This document shows positions 45,607-54,477 of a stretch of 64,000 nt of DNA, one piece after another. The notes under the pieces are model-generated. The model was not told the DNA's origin. It saw only the letters and a program-made list of their open reading frames with translations, and ran no database searches. Within the stretch, counting starts at the first letter, position 1; every line of letters begins with the position of its first letter. This stretch comes from Xylanibacter rodentium (GTDB lineage: Bacteria; Bacteroidota; Bacteroidia; Bacteroidales; Bacteroidaceae). The position numbers and the translations under genes are program-made. The DNA is taken from positions 62,001 to 126,000 of the forward strand of contig NZ_JABKKE010000008.1 of assembly GCF_013166575.1 (NCBI RefSeq), in the 5' to 3' direction.

Positions 45607-47610
45607 CTATTTCTTCTTAGGCTTTCGGCGTGCCCACCCTTCTTCAGCGAAGTCGGGCTCCTCCCCTATCAGCTGTATGTCGTGTCCTTGGAAGAACTGG
45701 CGCCAGTCGTCCTGACGGCCGCTCTCCATGCGCACCTCGCCGCGCTGTCCGCGCTTGCCTTTGCCTTTCTCCTTGCCTTTTTCCTTGGTCTGACGCTCCG
45801 AATAGCCCTTGCCGCTGCGGTCAAAGCTCTCGCCGCGGACACCGCGCTCACGTTGACTGCGGCCTTTGCGCTCGCCGCGTTCAGCCGAAGTGCGCTCTCC
45901 ACGTGGCGTCTCTGCATCGTTACAACGCACCTCGCGCCCTTTATACCACGTTCCGTCAAGCGCCTTCATCACCTTTTGGGCATCGCGTTCGGGCACCTCT
46001 ATGTATGAGAACTTGCTCAGCAGGTCTATATGCCCAATGTCCTGACGGCCCTGTACATGCTTGTTGACATACTGCATCACTTCACCCGGATAGAAACCGT
46101 CGGCCTTTCCCAGATTGATAAACAGGCGTTTGTAGCCCTTCTCTGCCTTGCGGTTGCCGCCTGTACGTCCGCGGCTGTTGCCGCCACGCTCCGAACTGCG
46201 CTCGCTACGGCCTTTTTTCTCCGGCAGCACGTCAATCTCAGGTGCGTCGGCATAATAAGCAAGGAAGCGCCCGAAAGCCTGGCTTACAATCTTCTTTATC
46301 ACGTCCTCCTTGTCTATGAACTCGAAATGGCGGTTTATTTCTTCCATAAAGGGGGCTATCTGCTCGTCGTCAACGTCCACCTTTACTATCTCGTCCATCA
46401 CCTTGTACAGCTGCTTGGTGCATATCTCCTGCGGCGAGGGAATCTTGCCGGCCACAAACTCCTTGCCGATAATCTTCTCTACCTCGCGTATCTTATGGCG
46501 CTCGCGGGTGTGGACGATGGCTATCGACGTGCCCTTCTTGCCGGCCCGGCCCGTACGTCCGCTGCGATGGGTGTACGATTCTGTGTCGTCGGGCATGCCG
46601 AAGTTGATTACATGTGTCAGGTCGTTGACGTCAAGACCGCGCGCAGCCACATCTGTTGCCACGAGCAGCTGGGTCATATGCTGGCGGAACTTCTGCATGG
46701 TCAGATCACGCTGCTGCTGCGAGAGGTCGCCGTGAAGCGACTCAGCGTTGTATCCGTCGCGTATCAGCTTGTCGGCAATATCCTGTGTCTCAAGTTTGGT
46801 GCGGCAGAATATTATGGCGAATATCCTCGGATAATAGTCGACGATGCGCTTCAGGGCCAGATACTTGTCCTTGGCATTGACCATATAATATACGTGGTTT
46901 ACGTTTTCGGCACCCTCGTTGCGGCTTCCCACCACTATCTCCTTGTGGTCGTGCAGATACGACTTGGCTATCTTCTCTATCTCTTTGCTCATCGTGGCCG
47001 AGAAAAGCAGCGTGTTGCGCTCTTCGGGCACCCCCTCGAATATCTCGTTGATGCTCTCTGTAAATCCCATGTTGAGCATCTCGTCAGCCTCGTCGAGCAC
47101 CACGTTCTGCACCGAGTCGAGCACGGCCTTGCCGCGGTGCATCAAGTCGATGAGACGTCCCGGCGTGGCTACGATTATCTGCGCTCCGTGGCGCAGCGAG
47201 CGTATCTGCGTATCTATCGAAGCGCCTCCATATACAGCCACTATGTTGATACCTTTCATGTGCTTTGAGAAGTCCTTAAGGTCGTCGGCTATCTGCAGGC
47301 ACAACTCGCGTGTAGGACTGAGCACAAGTGCCTGCGTCTCTTTCCTCTCCGGGTCAATGCGCTGCAACACGGGAATGCCGAATGCGGCCGTCTTGCCCGT
47401 GCCGGTCTGTGCCAGCGCGATCACATCGTTACGGTTACCAAGCAGATAAGGGATTACTTCTTCCTGAACTGGCATCGGATGTTCAAATCCGAGCTCCTCA
47501 ATGGCGCGGCGAATCTCTTCGCTTACGCCCAATTCTTCAAATGTCTTCAAATCAAATGTCTTATATAAAAAATATCCGTAGTCCCCGACCTGTCTTTCCC
47601 TACCAGCCAT
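45607..47610 (-). CDS. DEAD-box RNA helicase with DbpA-type RNA-binding domain and RG-rich tail
   Basis: 667-residue ATP-dependent RNA helicase. It shows the Q motif region, Walker A AQTGTGKTAAFG, DEAD in VVLDEADEMLNMGF, SAT in FSATMS, and HRSGRTGRAGKKG. A helical dimer-like segment follows, then a DbpA/CsdA-type RRM (KRLFINLGKADGFYPGEVMQYV...SYIEVPERDAQKVMKAL). The last about 90 residues are Arg/Gly/Lys-rich and probably disordered. The start at 47610 is supported by a -7 box TACCTTTG at 47649-47642 and GGGAG before the ATG. Role: ribosome assembly or cold adaptation, by family. Confidence 0.95.
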   Translation of the reverse strand: MAGRERQVGDYGYFLYKTFDLKTFEELGVSEEIRRAIEELGFEHPMPVQEEVIPYLLGNRNDVIALAQTGTGKTAAFGIPVLQRIDPERKETQALVLSPTRELCLQIADDLKDFSKHMKGINIVAVYGGASIDTQIRSLRHGAQIIVATPGRLIDLMHRGKAVLDSVQNVVLDEADEMLNMGFTESINEIFEGVPEERNTLLFSATMSKEIEKIAKSYLHDHKEIVVGSRNEGAENVNHVYYMVNAKDKYLALKRIVDYYPRIFAIIFCRTKLETQDIADKLIRDGYNAESLHGDLSQQQRDLTMQKFRQHMTQLLVATDVAARGLDVNDLTHVINFGMPDDTESYTHRSGRTGRAGKKGTSIAIVHTRERHKIREVEKIIGKEFVAGKIPSPQEICTKQLYKVMDEIVKVDVDDEQIAPFMEEINRHFEFIDKEDVIKKIVSQAFGRFLAYYADAPEIDVLPEKKGRSERSSERGGNSRGRTGGNRKAEKGYKRLFINLGKADGFYPGEVMQYVNKHVQGRQDIGHIDLLSKFSYIEVPERDAQKVMKALDGTWYKGREVRCNDAETPRGERTSAERGERKGRSQRERGVRGESFDRSGKGYSERQTKEKGKEKGKGKRGQRGEVRMESGRQDDWRQFFQGHDIQLIGEEPDFAEEGWARRKPKKK

Positions 47611-47641
47611 GTGAAAGCTCCCGTTCAGGGTTTACGCGGTG

Positions 47642-47649
47642 CAAAGGTA
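47642..47649 (-). promoter_or_regulatory. -7 box of the helicase gene
   Basis: TACCTTTG on the minus strand, about 32 bases before the start codon. Confidence 0.5.
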
Positions 47650-47775
47650 GTGAAAATAAATGAGTTAACTGCCGGTTGGGCCGTATAATTACATAACATG
47701 CGGATAAAAATACTTGTACGGCACCACAAGAATACCACAAAAAGACAGCCTGAAGATGCAGAAAAAGCTACGGAC

Positions 47776-47922
47776 TATGTAAAATAACGCAGTTGCAATA
47801 CCCCAAAATACGTAAAATAACGCAATCTTAACGACTGAAATATGTAAAATAACGCAGTCATAATACTCCAAAATATGTGAAATAACGCAATCTTAATGCA
47901 CAAAACTTGCAAAATATCGCGT
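47776..47922. repeat. Five direct repeats of 32-33 bp upstream of the ATPase gene
   Basis: TATGTAAAATAACGCA-type units start at 47776, 47809, 47841, 47874 and (degenerate) 47906. Units 1 and 3 resemble each other after the shared core, as do 2 and 4, so a 65-bp pair seems to have duplicated. The spacing is near three helical turns, placing all cores on one face of the DNA. The array ends just before the ATPase promoter, suggesting regulator binding. Confidence 0.85.
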
Positions 47923-47940
47923 TTTTACGAATGATTTACT

Positions 47941-47948
47941 TATCTTTG
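47941..47948 (+). promoter_or_regulatory. -7 box of the DUF4143 ATPase gene
   Basis: TATCTTTG matches TAnnTTTG exactly, 44 bases before the start and directly after the repeat array. Confidence 0.55.
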
Positions 47949-47991
47949 CGGCATAAAGACAAGCATAATACAAATCTTAATACCTACTTTT

Positions 47992-49308
47992 ATGGCAAGG
48001 CAGAAACAACCGGAATTCATTGACAAGCGCACTCTTGAGATGATTCTCACCGACCAGCAGGAAGAACTGGAGGCACGCCGCAAAGACCCGCTGTGCCACC
48101 GCGGCGAGGAAAAGCTCATCGACCTGACCAGCCCGCAGGCACAAGTAGTGACGGGAGTGCGCCGCAGCGGCAAGTCCACGCTTTGCTTTCAGGCGCTCGA
48201 AAACGCATCGGCGAGATATGCATACGCCGATTTCGACGACGAGCGCATGAGCGGCATGCAGGCCGCACAGCTCAACGATGTGCTTGAAGTGATGTACAAG
48301 GTGTACGGCGACTTCGAATACATATTCCTCGACGAGATACAGAACATCGAGGGATGGCACCTTTTTGTCAACCGTATGCTGCGCAAGAGAATGCACGTAG
48401 TCATAACCGGCTCCAACGCAAAACTGCTCAGCACCGAACTGGCCACTCACCTGTCGGGCCGCGCCAAAGAGATAAACCTCTACCCGTTCTCGTTTGCCGA
48501 ATACTGCGCCATGAAAGGAGTAGACACCGGCCGCAAAACCACCAAGGCCGAAGGCTTGCGGCGGGCGGCCTTTGACGAGTATATAAAGGACGGCGGCTTT
48601 CCCGAACTGCTCGCCATAGGCGACAAGCGCACCTACATCACCGACCTTGTGAACAACATTCTGCAAAGAGACATCGAACAGCGCCACAACATTATATATA
48701 AGGAATCGTTCGAACAGATGGCCCACCATCTGCTCAACATCTCGCCGGCAACCGTTGTCACCACCGACCTCGCGCAGACATTCCACATCAAGTCCGAGCA
48801 TACCGTAAAGAACTACATATCGTATCTCAAGCAGGCTTTCCTGCTCGCAGGCATAAAAAAATACGCACCCAAAAGCAAGGTACGCATCACACAAGAGAAA
48901 GTTTACGCCATAGACGTGGCCATGATGAACAGGCGGGAGAACGCCTTTGCCGGAGAAAACCTCGGATGGAGGCTCGAAACGGTGGTGCTTGTGCAACTGT
49001 TACGACGCTGCAAGACCAACGGATGGGACCTGTACTATATGAACGAGCGTTCGGGCGAGTGCGACTTTCTGGTGTGCAACGGCAACACCGTGCTGCAAGC
49101 CATACAGGTGTCCTACGACATATCGGCCGAAAAGACACGCAAGCGCGAAATCAACGGTCTGCTCATGGCCCACAAACGCACCGGATGCACCGACCTGCTG
49201 CTGCTCACCGACCATGAATACAGTGACATAGAGCACAACGGACTGCACATCGCCATACGCCCCGTTTACGAATGGAGCAACTGTTACCGAATGAAGAATG
49301 AAGAGTGA
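47992..49308 (+). CDS. AAA+ ATPase with DUF4143 domain
   Basis: 438-residue protein. The N-terminal ATPase domain has Walker A TGVRRSGKSTL, Walker B YIFLDEIQNIEGW and sensor TGSNAKLLS. The DUF4143 part has RDIEQRHNI, a winged-helix-like segment (ISPATVVTTDLAQTFHIKSEHTVKNYISYL) and the late ExxV and CDFLV motifs (LETVVLVQLLRR, SGECDFLVCNG) of a PD-(D/E)XK-like end. The family is abundant in Bacteroidetes and of unsettled function. The gene stands alone behind the repeat array. Confidence 0.92.
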   Translation: MARQKQPEFIDKRTLEMILTDQQEELEARRKDPLCHRGEEKLIDLTSPQAQVVTGVRRSGKSTLCFQALENASARYAYADFDDERMSGMQAAQLNDVLEVMYKVYGDFEYIFLDEIQNIEGWHLFVNRMLRKRMHVVITGSNAKLLSTELATHLSGRAKEINLYPFSFAEYCAMKGVDTGRKTTKAEGLRRAAFDEYIKDGGFPELLAIGDKRTYITDLVNNILQRDIEQRHNIIYKESFEQMAHHLLNISPATVVTTDLAQTFHIKSEHTVKNYISYLKQAFLLAGIKKYAPKSKVRITQEKVYAIDVAMMNRRENAFAGENLGWRLETVVLVQLLRRCKTNGWDLYYMNERSGECDFLVCNGNTVLQAIQVSYDISAEKTRKREINGLLMAHKRTGCTDLLLLTDHEYSDIEHNGLHIAIRPVYEWSNCYRMKNEE

Positions 49309-49359
49309 AGAATGAAGAATCTGCTGCCGCTGTTGCCGTGAAAGATGCTTCTGGCAGAA

Positions 49360-50796
49360 CTATCTTCCTATATACTTCCTCCCCTCCACCACTCTCAGGC
49401 CGTGTGTGCCGGCCGTGGCGGGTATACCGCGCAGGTCGTACGCCCGCTTGGAGGAGCGAGGGCGCTTGTCGGTCGCCACGCGGCGGATGCCGTTAGTGAT
49501 GTCATCGTGGTCAAACTGCCAGCCGGCCATCATGCCGTAAGCCGCAGACGACGGTTTCAGACGGAGGAACGAGATGTCGGGCAGCGAACCGTCGGCCTTG
49601 CGCTCGCGCAGCAGTTCGGAGCCGTCGAGGCTCTCGAAGTCAGTGGGACGCAGCGGCACGGCGGGCAGAAACGTGTTGTCCGTCAACGTGCATCGCTCCA
49701 CGTCAATGGTGCCGTAGTCGCCGCGTCTGCCGCTGTACGACACGTTGCGCGTGAGCACATGGTCATAGCCGTCCACGTCGACAGCCTCGTCCCAAGCCTT
49801 GCGGTTCACCATATAGAAGTTGTACTTGTTCTGATAAGCCGAATTGTTGTGCCAGTCATTGCCGCCAAGATGATGGTTGGCGTAGAATCCGTTGGCTTTG
49901 TTGGCCCAGCAGATGCTGTTTCTGATTACGTTACGCGGTGCGTCCACGTCAGCTTTCATCGTGCCCATGCCGTATCCGCCGGCCTTGATGCCCGTGCCGT
50001 CGCCCCGCGATACGCGATTGGCGTCATATCCGTTTTCCCACGCCCAACAGCTGTCCACCACAACCGGTGCAAGATTCGATATCAGGTCTATGCCGTCGTC
50101 ACTGTTGCGCCATGCCCGGCATCCACGAATCACGTTGCCCGTGTATGACGCCTTGTTGAGATGGAATCCGAATCCGTCGCAGTTGCCGCCCTTTCCGTTC
50201 TCCGACACAGGGTCGTAGTTGTTGTAAGCGTCGCAGTTGAGCACCAGATTGTTGCTGCCCCGGGTGAAATATATGCCTATGCCCATACCGTCGTGTATGT
50301 TGACACGCTCTATGATACAGTTGCTCCCGCCGCGCATGCTTATGTTCTCGCTCTGGGTGTGGCCCGTTATGGTCACCTGTATGCCCGTGATGTCAAAGTC
50401 GCGCAGCCTCCAATAGTCACCCTTGACATAGAATCCGCTGACGCGCTTGCCCTCCGGCCTTATGCCACTAAGGTCTATCACTGCTTTCTCTCCGGGATAT
50501 CCGGCTATAGTGATGGGCCGGGCTGCAGTGCCACTGCGCGTGAGATTGTACACACAGGCGTACAGCCCGCCCTCCTGCCAACCCATTATCTCGTCCTCGG
50601 CAGGCCGGTATGTTCCGCCTCGCAGATATATAATGTCGCCGGCCACGGCTTTCTCCACGGCCTTGCGCAGCGTTGCCAGCGGTTTGTCGGCACTGCCGGT
50701 GCCGGTGTCGCTGCCCGAGGGCGACACATAGTAGTCGCGTGCCGAAACGGCCATGGCCGCAACGAGAGCCATAAATGACAATACAAGTCTGTTCAT
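49360..50796 (-). CDS. PL9-like pectate lyase, parallel beta-helix, exported
   Basis: 478 residues from ATG 50796 with a clear signal peptide (MNRLVLSFMALVAAMAVSA). The mature N-terminus RDYYVSPSGSDTGTGSADKPLATL is typical of beta-helix polysaccharide lyases. GGNCDGFGFHL, CRAWRNSDDGIDLI and GIKAGGYG follow the PL9 arrangement of Ca-binding Asp residues and the catalytic Lys. It likely cleaves polygalacturonan. Upstream in-frame sequence to 51159 runs through the repeat element and is not part of the gene. It stands alone, with a promoter box at 50850-50843. Confidence 0.88.
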   Translation of the reverse strand: MNRLVLSFMALVAAMAVSARDYYVSPSGSDTGTGSADKPLATLRKAVEKAVAGDIIYLRGGTYRPAEDEIMGWQEGGLYACVYNLTRSGTAARPITIAGYPGEKAVIDLSGIRPEGKRVSGFYVKGDYWRLRDFDITGIQVTITGHTQSENISMRGGSNCIIERVNIHDGMGIGIYFTRGSNNLVLNCDAYNNYDPVSENGKGGNCDGFGFHLNKASYTGNVIRGCRAWRNSDDGIDLISNLAPVVVDSCWAWENGYDANRVSRGDGTGIKAGGYGMGTMKADVDAPRNVIRNSICWANKANGFYANHHLGGNDWHNNSAYQNKYNFYMVNRKAWDEAVDVDGYDHVLTRNVSYSGRRGDYGTIDVERCTLTDNTFLPAVPLRPTDFESLDGSELLRERKADGSLPDISFLRLKPSSAAYGMMAGWQFDHDDITNGIRRVATDKRPRSSKRAYDLRGIPATAGTHGLRVVEGRKYIGR

Positions 50797-50842
50797 GATA
50801 TGTATGGATATGAAATGTTTTTGAAGATCAGTCTTTATTCTG

Positions 50843-50850
50843 CAAATATA
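50843..50850 (-). promoter_or_regulatory. -7 box of the PL9-like gene
   Basis: TATATTTG on the minus strand (exact TAnnTTTG), 46 bases before the start codon. TTTG motifs lie upstream at non-ideal spacing. Confidence 0.5.
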
Positions 50851-50902
50851 ATATGTAAAGATGTAACAAAGAAACAAATTGAATAGAAAAATACGAAACA
50901 AG

Positions 50903-51225
50903 TTTACTTTAACGTATGTTAAATAGGGTCGGAACCCTCGTTTGTACGCCATGGCCCTGAAATAGCGCCTTTTTTGTTCAAAACAGGATGCGCTGACAAT
51001 CAGCGTGTTACGGATTTCACGCCTTAAAACGCCCGTGTAAAGAAAGCAGAGAGGGCCGTTTGACCTTGCAACGGGGCCGTTATTGCATTGCGACGGCGGC
51101 CTCGTTGCAAGGTGAAACGGCCGCCGCGGGAGTGCAAGGAGGCCCTTACGGCAAGACAATCATGTCAAAAACACGTGTAAAAAAAGCAGAGAAGGCCTCA
51201 CGGCATTTCTGGTTTGAGAAAAAAG
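50903..51225. repeat. Dispersed hairpin element, copy 2
   Basis: Begins with the same 20 bases as copy 1 (TTTACTTTAACGTATGTTAA, 50903-50922). The middle differs. The conserved half (51039-51225) carries the palindrome with arms 51051-51079 and 51097-51125 and a 17-base loop identical to copy 1. Stem bases that read TAA in copy 1 read CGG or CGA here, with the opposite arm changed to match. It ends in GCAGAGAAGGCCTCACGGC like copy 1. Confidence 0.8.
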
Positions 51226-51230
51226 AAATG

Positions 51231-51461
51231 TTAAATTCTACGAATAATATTGACACCAACATCTTCCGTCCTGCCATCCACCGGCAGCGTAAGACACCTT
51301 GCCGTCACTTTCTCCATATATGTACCGTCGGCAAAGGACGTAACATAAATATCACCCGACGGTACGCTTTTACCTGAATAATCCACAGACATGAACTCTT
51401 GAATGGAACAACCAAAGTCCGGGTATAGCAATATGAGCGCCCGATGGGGCAGCAAGCACAC
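51231..51461 (-). pseudogene. Possible orphan C-terminal gene fragment
   Basis: A 76-codon open stretch with protein-like composition (SVDYSGKSVPSGDIYVTSFADGTYMEK...) ends right beside the repeat element. It has no promoter or good start. It may be the remaining tail of a gene lost when the AT-rich operon or the repeat arrived. No family recognised. Confidence 0.25.
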
Positions 51462-51724
51462 AGCTTAGGATAGATAATGTGGTTTAATTCTGTCGACTAA
51501 CTTATCTGGCATTTGCTGTGATATTCCTTAAAAATTTCACAAGTCAAAAAATTAGATGATTTCATTATAAAAAAGAATTGGAATATTGCCAATTTAAAAA
51601 AAAAGCATATCTTTGTCACCATGTAAATTTTCGTCAAACAGTGTATTGAACCAAACTTACTTGAACTTTGCAATGGCAAGAATACAAGGGATGGATACCA
51701 TAACCTGATTATAACAATAATCCA
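51462..51724 (+). other. Region upstream of the T9SS cargo operon
   Basis: Very AT-rich from about 51500. It contains the promoter at 51586-51615 and a leader of about 105-130 bases. Nothing else was recognised. Confidence 0.5.
51586..51615 (+). promoter_or_regulatory. Promoter of the three-gene T9SS cargo operon
   Basis: TTG (51586-51588) and TATCTTTG (51608-51615, exact) with 19-base spacing. Confidence 0.6.
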
Positions 51725-53470
51725 ATGTCAAACCAAAAATTAAAAATTATGATTAACAGAAAGTTTATTCTTAAAATTACCACATTCCTGACAACACTTA
51801 TTTGTCCGGTTATGCTACACTCGCAAAATCAAGATGCTGTAAATATAAGCTATGAGGATAATTTCAATTTCAGCAAAACAAAATTCATAGTGTCTGATAT
51901 GGCGAAGTTTAAAAGAATTTCCAATAAGGGATATGGCAATATAGATGTCAGATACAAAGATGACAACATGCCCGATTCATTGAAAAGAGCTGTGGAGATA
52001 GCTACAGGAGTATGGAAAGATTATATGAACATAAAAGATTCACTCAAACTGGATTTATATTTTGACAACACAATAGAGCATGACATCATTACAAATGTTG
52101 CCTATAACTTGAATGTTGAAAACGGGATGTATTACCCAAAATCCTTGTATTCAAAATTAGGTATATCCGGAAACACGAATAATTGCGATGCAGAAATAAA
52201 AATAAATTCTGACATTGATTGGTGCATAGGAATTGGAACTGGAAACGAAATCAATCCGAAAAAATTATTATTGGCAATGCTTCAATCGATAGGCAGAAGT
52301 TTAGGTTATGGTTCATCAGTAAAAAAAGACAAACGAGGAGATTTCAGATTTTACTTTACAAACGGAATATCGGTATTCGACAAACTTGTATTTTCGGAAG
52401 ACGGGAAGCGCATGGAAGACCTGACAAATAAAAAGCGTCAGGAATTCAAAGACTTTGTATTGCAAAAATGCGGCTATCTGTATGCGCTGCAAAAAGCAGA
52501 CTCATATAAAATATATGCACCTGAAAATTTTGATGAGATAAAATCACTGAAATACTCAGCCAATCCAAGTTCTATAATGTATCATGGAGAATGTATACAA
52601 AGCGACCTTGTCGTTGATGAAGCCACGATAAATATGCTTTCATCCATAGGCTGGAATTTCAACTCTGAGCAACCTTTCAAAATTGTAGGTGAAGATATAG
52701 ACGAAACCGGTATCACATCGGCATATCAGCCACATAAATTCTACATACAGTCGAATGGCTTACCTTTGAGTAAGCATGAATGGGAATATTTACTTCCACT
52801 TAAAACTGGAGGATATAAAAAAATTTCCACTTCAACCAATACAACATTTACCATTCCGGCTGTAAACGATGAAGAGCCATATGAACATACCATAGAGGGT
52901 GATATATGCGGAATAATAAATTTCAAAGGAATATCAGACGGAAAAACAATCGATTGCTCATATTGCATCACTTTGGAATTGAAGCCACGTATTTTAGAAG
53001 TGGATATAATCGACATTACTCCGTGTTCTTATGACGACTCATATTATGACGCAACAGTAGATGTATACTATCAGGGAAGCCACTATCTACATTCATACGT
53101 AGAGGAGGAATACAGTTCTCTTACCAAGGCCTATTTTTCAGATTCGCCTTATTATGCACGGTTTAAAATCACCGATATAGACTCTTTGGGCGAAGCATAT
53201 TTTAATATTGTTGCAAAAAATGATTATGGCAATGACACTTACGTCCAACCACTGCACGGATACTATAATCAAAAAGCAAGTCCTGTGTCTGTCAATGAGA
53301 TTGAAAGAAAGAGCAACATAACACACATTGACGTGTACAGCACAACAGGACAATACTTAAAACGGATAAATAAAACAAGTGAGCTTAAAGATATGAGCAA
53401 ACGATTGTTTATCCTGAAAATATATAATGACAATGGAAAAACAATAACCGTAAAGTATCTGAACAAATGA
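51725..53470 (+). CDS. T9SS cargo protein, metzincin-like with lost zinc site (first gene)
   Basis: 581 residues; ATG 51749 is an equally good start and gives signal peptide MINRKFILKITTFLTTLIC...HSQ. The body follows secreted metzincin-like proteases: AVEIATGVWKDYM, then LLLAMLQSIGRSLGYGSS where HEIGH is expected (Q187, S188 and R191 replace His, Glu, His), then FDKLVF, YAPENFDEIKSLKYS (third His missing), and PSSIMYHGE...ATINMLSSIGW. Ig-like segments follow. The end IDVYSTTGQYLKRI...FILKIYNDNGKT is a type A T9SS sorting domain. Its stop overlaps the next start (ATGA). AT-rich codons. Confidence 0.8.
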   Translation: MSNQKLKIMINRKFILKITTFLTTLICPVMLHSQNQDAVNISYEDNFNFSKTKFIVSDMAKFKRISNKGYGNIDVRYKDDNMPDSLKRAVEIATGVWKDYMNIKDSLKLDLYFDNTIEHDIITNVAYNLNVENGMYYPKSLYSKLGISGNTNNCDAEIKINSDIDWCIGIGTGNEINPKKLLLAMLQSIGRSLGYGSSVKKDKRGDFRFYFTNGISVFDKLVFSEDGKRMEDLTNKKRQEFKDFVLQKCGYLYALQKADSYKIYAPENFDEIKSLKYSANPSSIMYHGECIQSDLVVDEATINMLSSIGWNFNSEQPFKIVGEDIDETGITSAYQPHKFYIQSNGLPLSKHEWEYLLPLKTGGYKKISTSTNTTFTIPAVNDEEPYEHTIEGDICGIINFKGISDGKTIDCSYCITLELKPRILEVDIIDITPCSYDDSYYDATVDVYYQGSHYLHSYVEEEYSSLTKAYFSDSPYYARFKITDIDSLGEAYFNIVAKNDYGNDTYVQPLHGYYNQKASPVSVNEIERKSNITHIDVYSTTGQYLKRINKTSELKDMSKRLFILKIYNDNGKTITVKYLNK

Positions 53471-54477
53471 GAATCATATTTTTAATAATTGCATATATTT
53501 TTGTTTTCTGTCCGAAGTGCTTTGCCGAAAGCATTTCAGATAGTGAGATTGTAGCCTCTTCATATCTGATAAAGAGAAACGATATGGCCGTATTTTCTTT
53601 ATCTGGTAAAAAGCCTGCTAATTGGACTGTATATATTCTTAAAGAGATTTGGTCTTCAGAGTCAAATCAATACCAAATGGAGTGGCATAAATATCTTGAA
53701 AAATCAGAGTCAATTTTCTTTGAAGTATCGGCCAAGGCCACCCATTTCGATTGGAAACGAGCAATGAAGACTATTGATTATGAAACCGGGCATACATATT
53801 TTGACGGTATTGTCGTTTGTGAACACGACAATATAGAAGATACTGTTTCTATAAAATTCGATGTGTTGCCGACAAGACCCATCATCTTGAACGCTGCTTT
53901 AAGTTATGATTACTTCGATTATGATTGGAGGAACTTTATAGATCCTATATTTGAAATGACCGTTGACTCAAAAGAATGTGATGTAATATATCTACTATCA
54001 TCAGAACCGTATCCAGACATCAGAGGTGAATATCATTTCTATATACAAGATAGTCCTACAAACGTAAAAATAGACGACAATACATTTCGTTTATATTATG
54101 ACAGATATACATGGGACCTTAAAATGTTTCTTTTTGCAACTAACGAATTTGGAATTTCAGCATATAGCGATACCATATATTCCAACGACTATATAGAGGA
54201 CCCTCAAATATTGAAATTTGTGGAAGATGAAATGAACTATGAAATGGGTATACACGACAGATATGACAATCAACCCCACAATTTATTCGTAAAAGACGGT
54301 TCGCTCTGTTTTACAGGTATTGCAAAACAGTTGTCTGTATATCGTATAGATGGAAAAATAATGAAAACTGTAACGAACACTTCATCCATAAATATCAGCA
54401 ATTTACCCAAAGGTATATATACAGTTATTGCTGTTTCGAATGATAATAGAAAATATTCACTAAAAGTTATATTATGA
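53467..54477 (+). CDS. T9SS cargo protein of unknown function (middle gene)
   Basis: 336 residues with signal peptide MRIIFLIIAYIFVFCPKCFA. The body has no recognised domain; it appears beta-rich with many Tyr, Asp and Trp residues. The end LSVYRIDGKIMKTVTN...NLPKGIYTVIAVSNDNRKY is a type A T9SS sorting domain, so the mature protein should be released or anchored at the cell surface. It overlaps both neighbours by ATGA, so its synthesis is probably tied to theirs. Confidence 0.8.
   Translation: MRIIFLIIAYIFVFCPKCFAESISDSEIVASSYLIKRNDMAVFSLSGKKPANWTVYILKEIWSSESNQYQMEWHKYLEKSESIFFEVSAKATHFDWKRAMKTIDYETGHTYFDGIVVCEHDNIEDTVSIKFDVLPTRPIILNAALSYDYFDYDWRNFIDPIFEMTVDSKECDVIYLLSSEPYPDIRGEYHFYIQDSPTNVKIDDNTFRLYYDRYTWDLKMFLFATNEFGISAYSDTIYSNDYIEDPQILKFVEDEMNYEMGIHDRYDNQPHNLFVKDGSLCFTGIAKQLSVYRIDGKIMKTVTNTSSINISNLPKGIYTVIAVSNDNRKYSLKVIL

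Noticed and set aside
47776..47922. CRISPR array
   Set aside because: Units are contiguous imperfect direct repeats in which the supposed spacers also repeat in alternation, and no cas genes are present.
50797..51159. N-terminal extension of the PL9-like protein
   Set aside because: The extension runs through the dispersed hairpin element and the promoter. A clear signal peptide starts at 50796.
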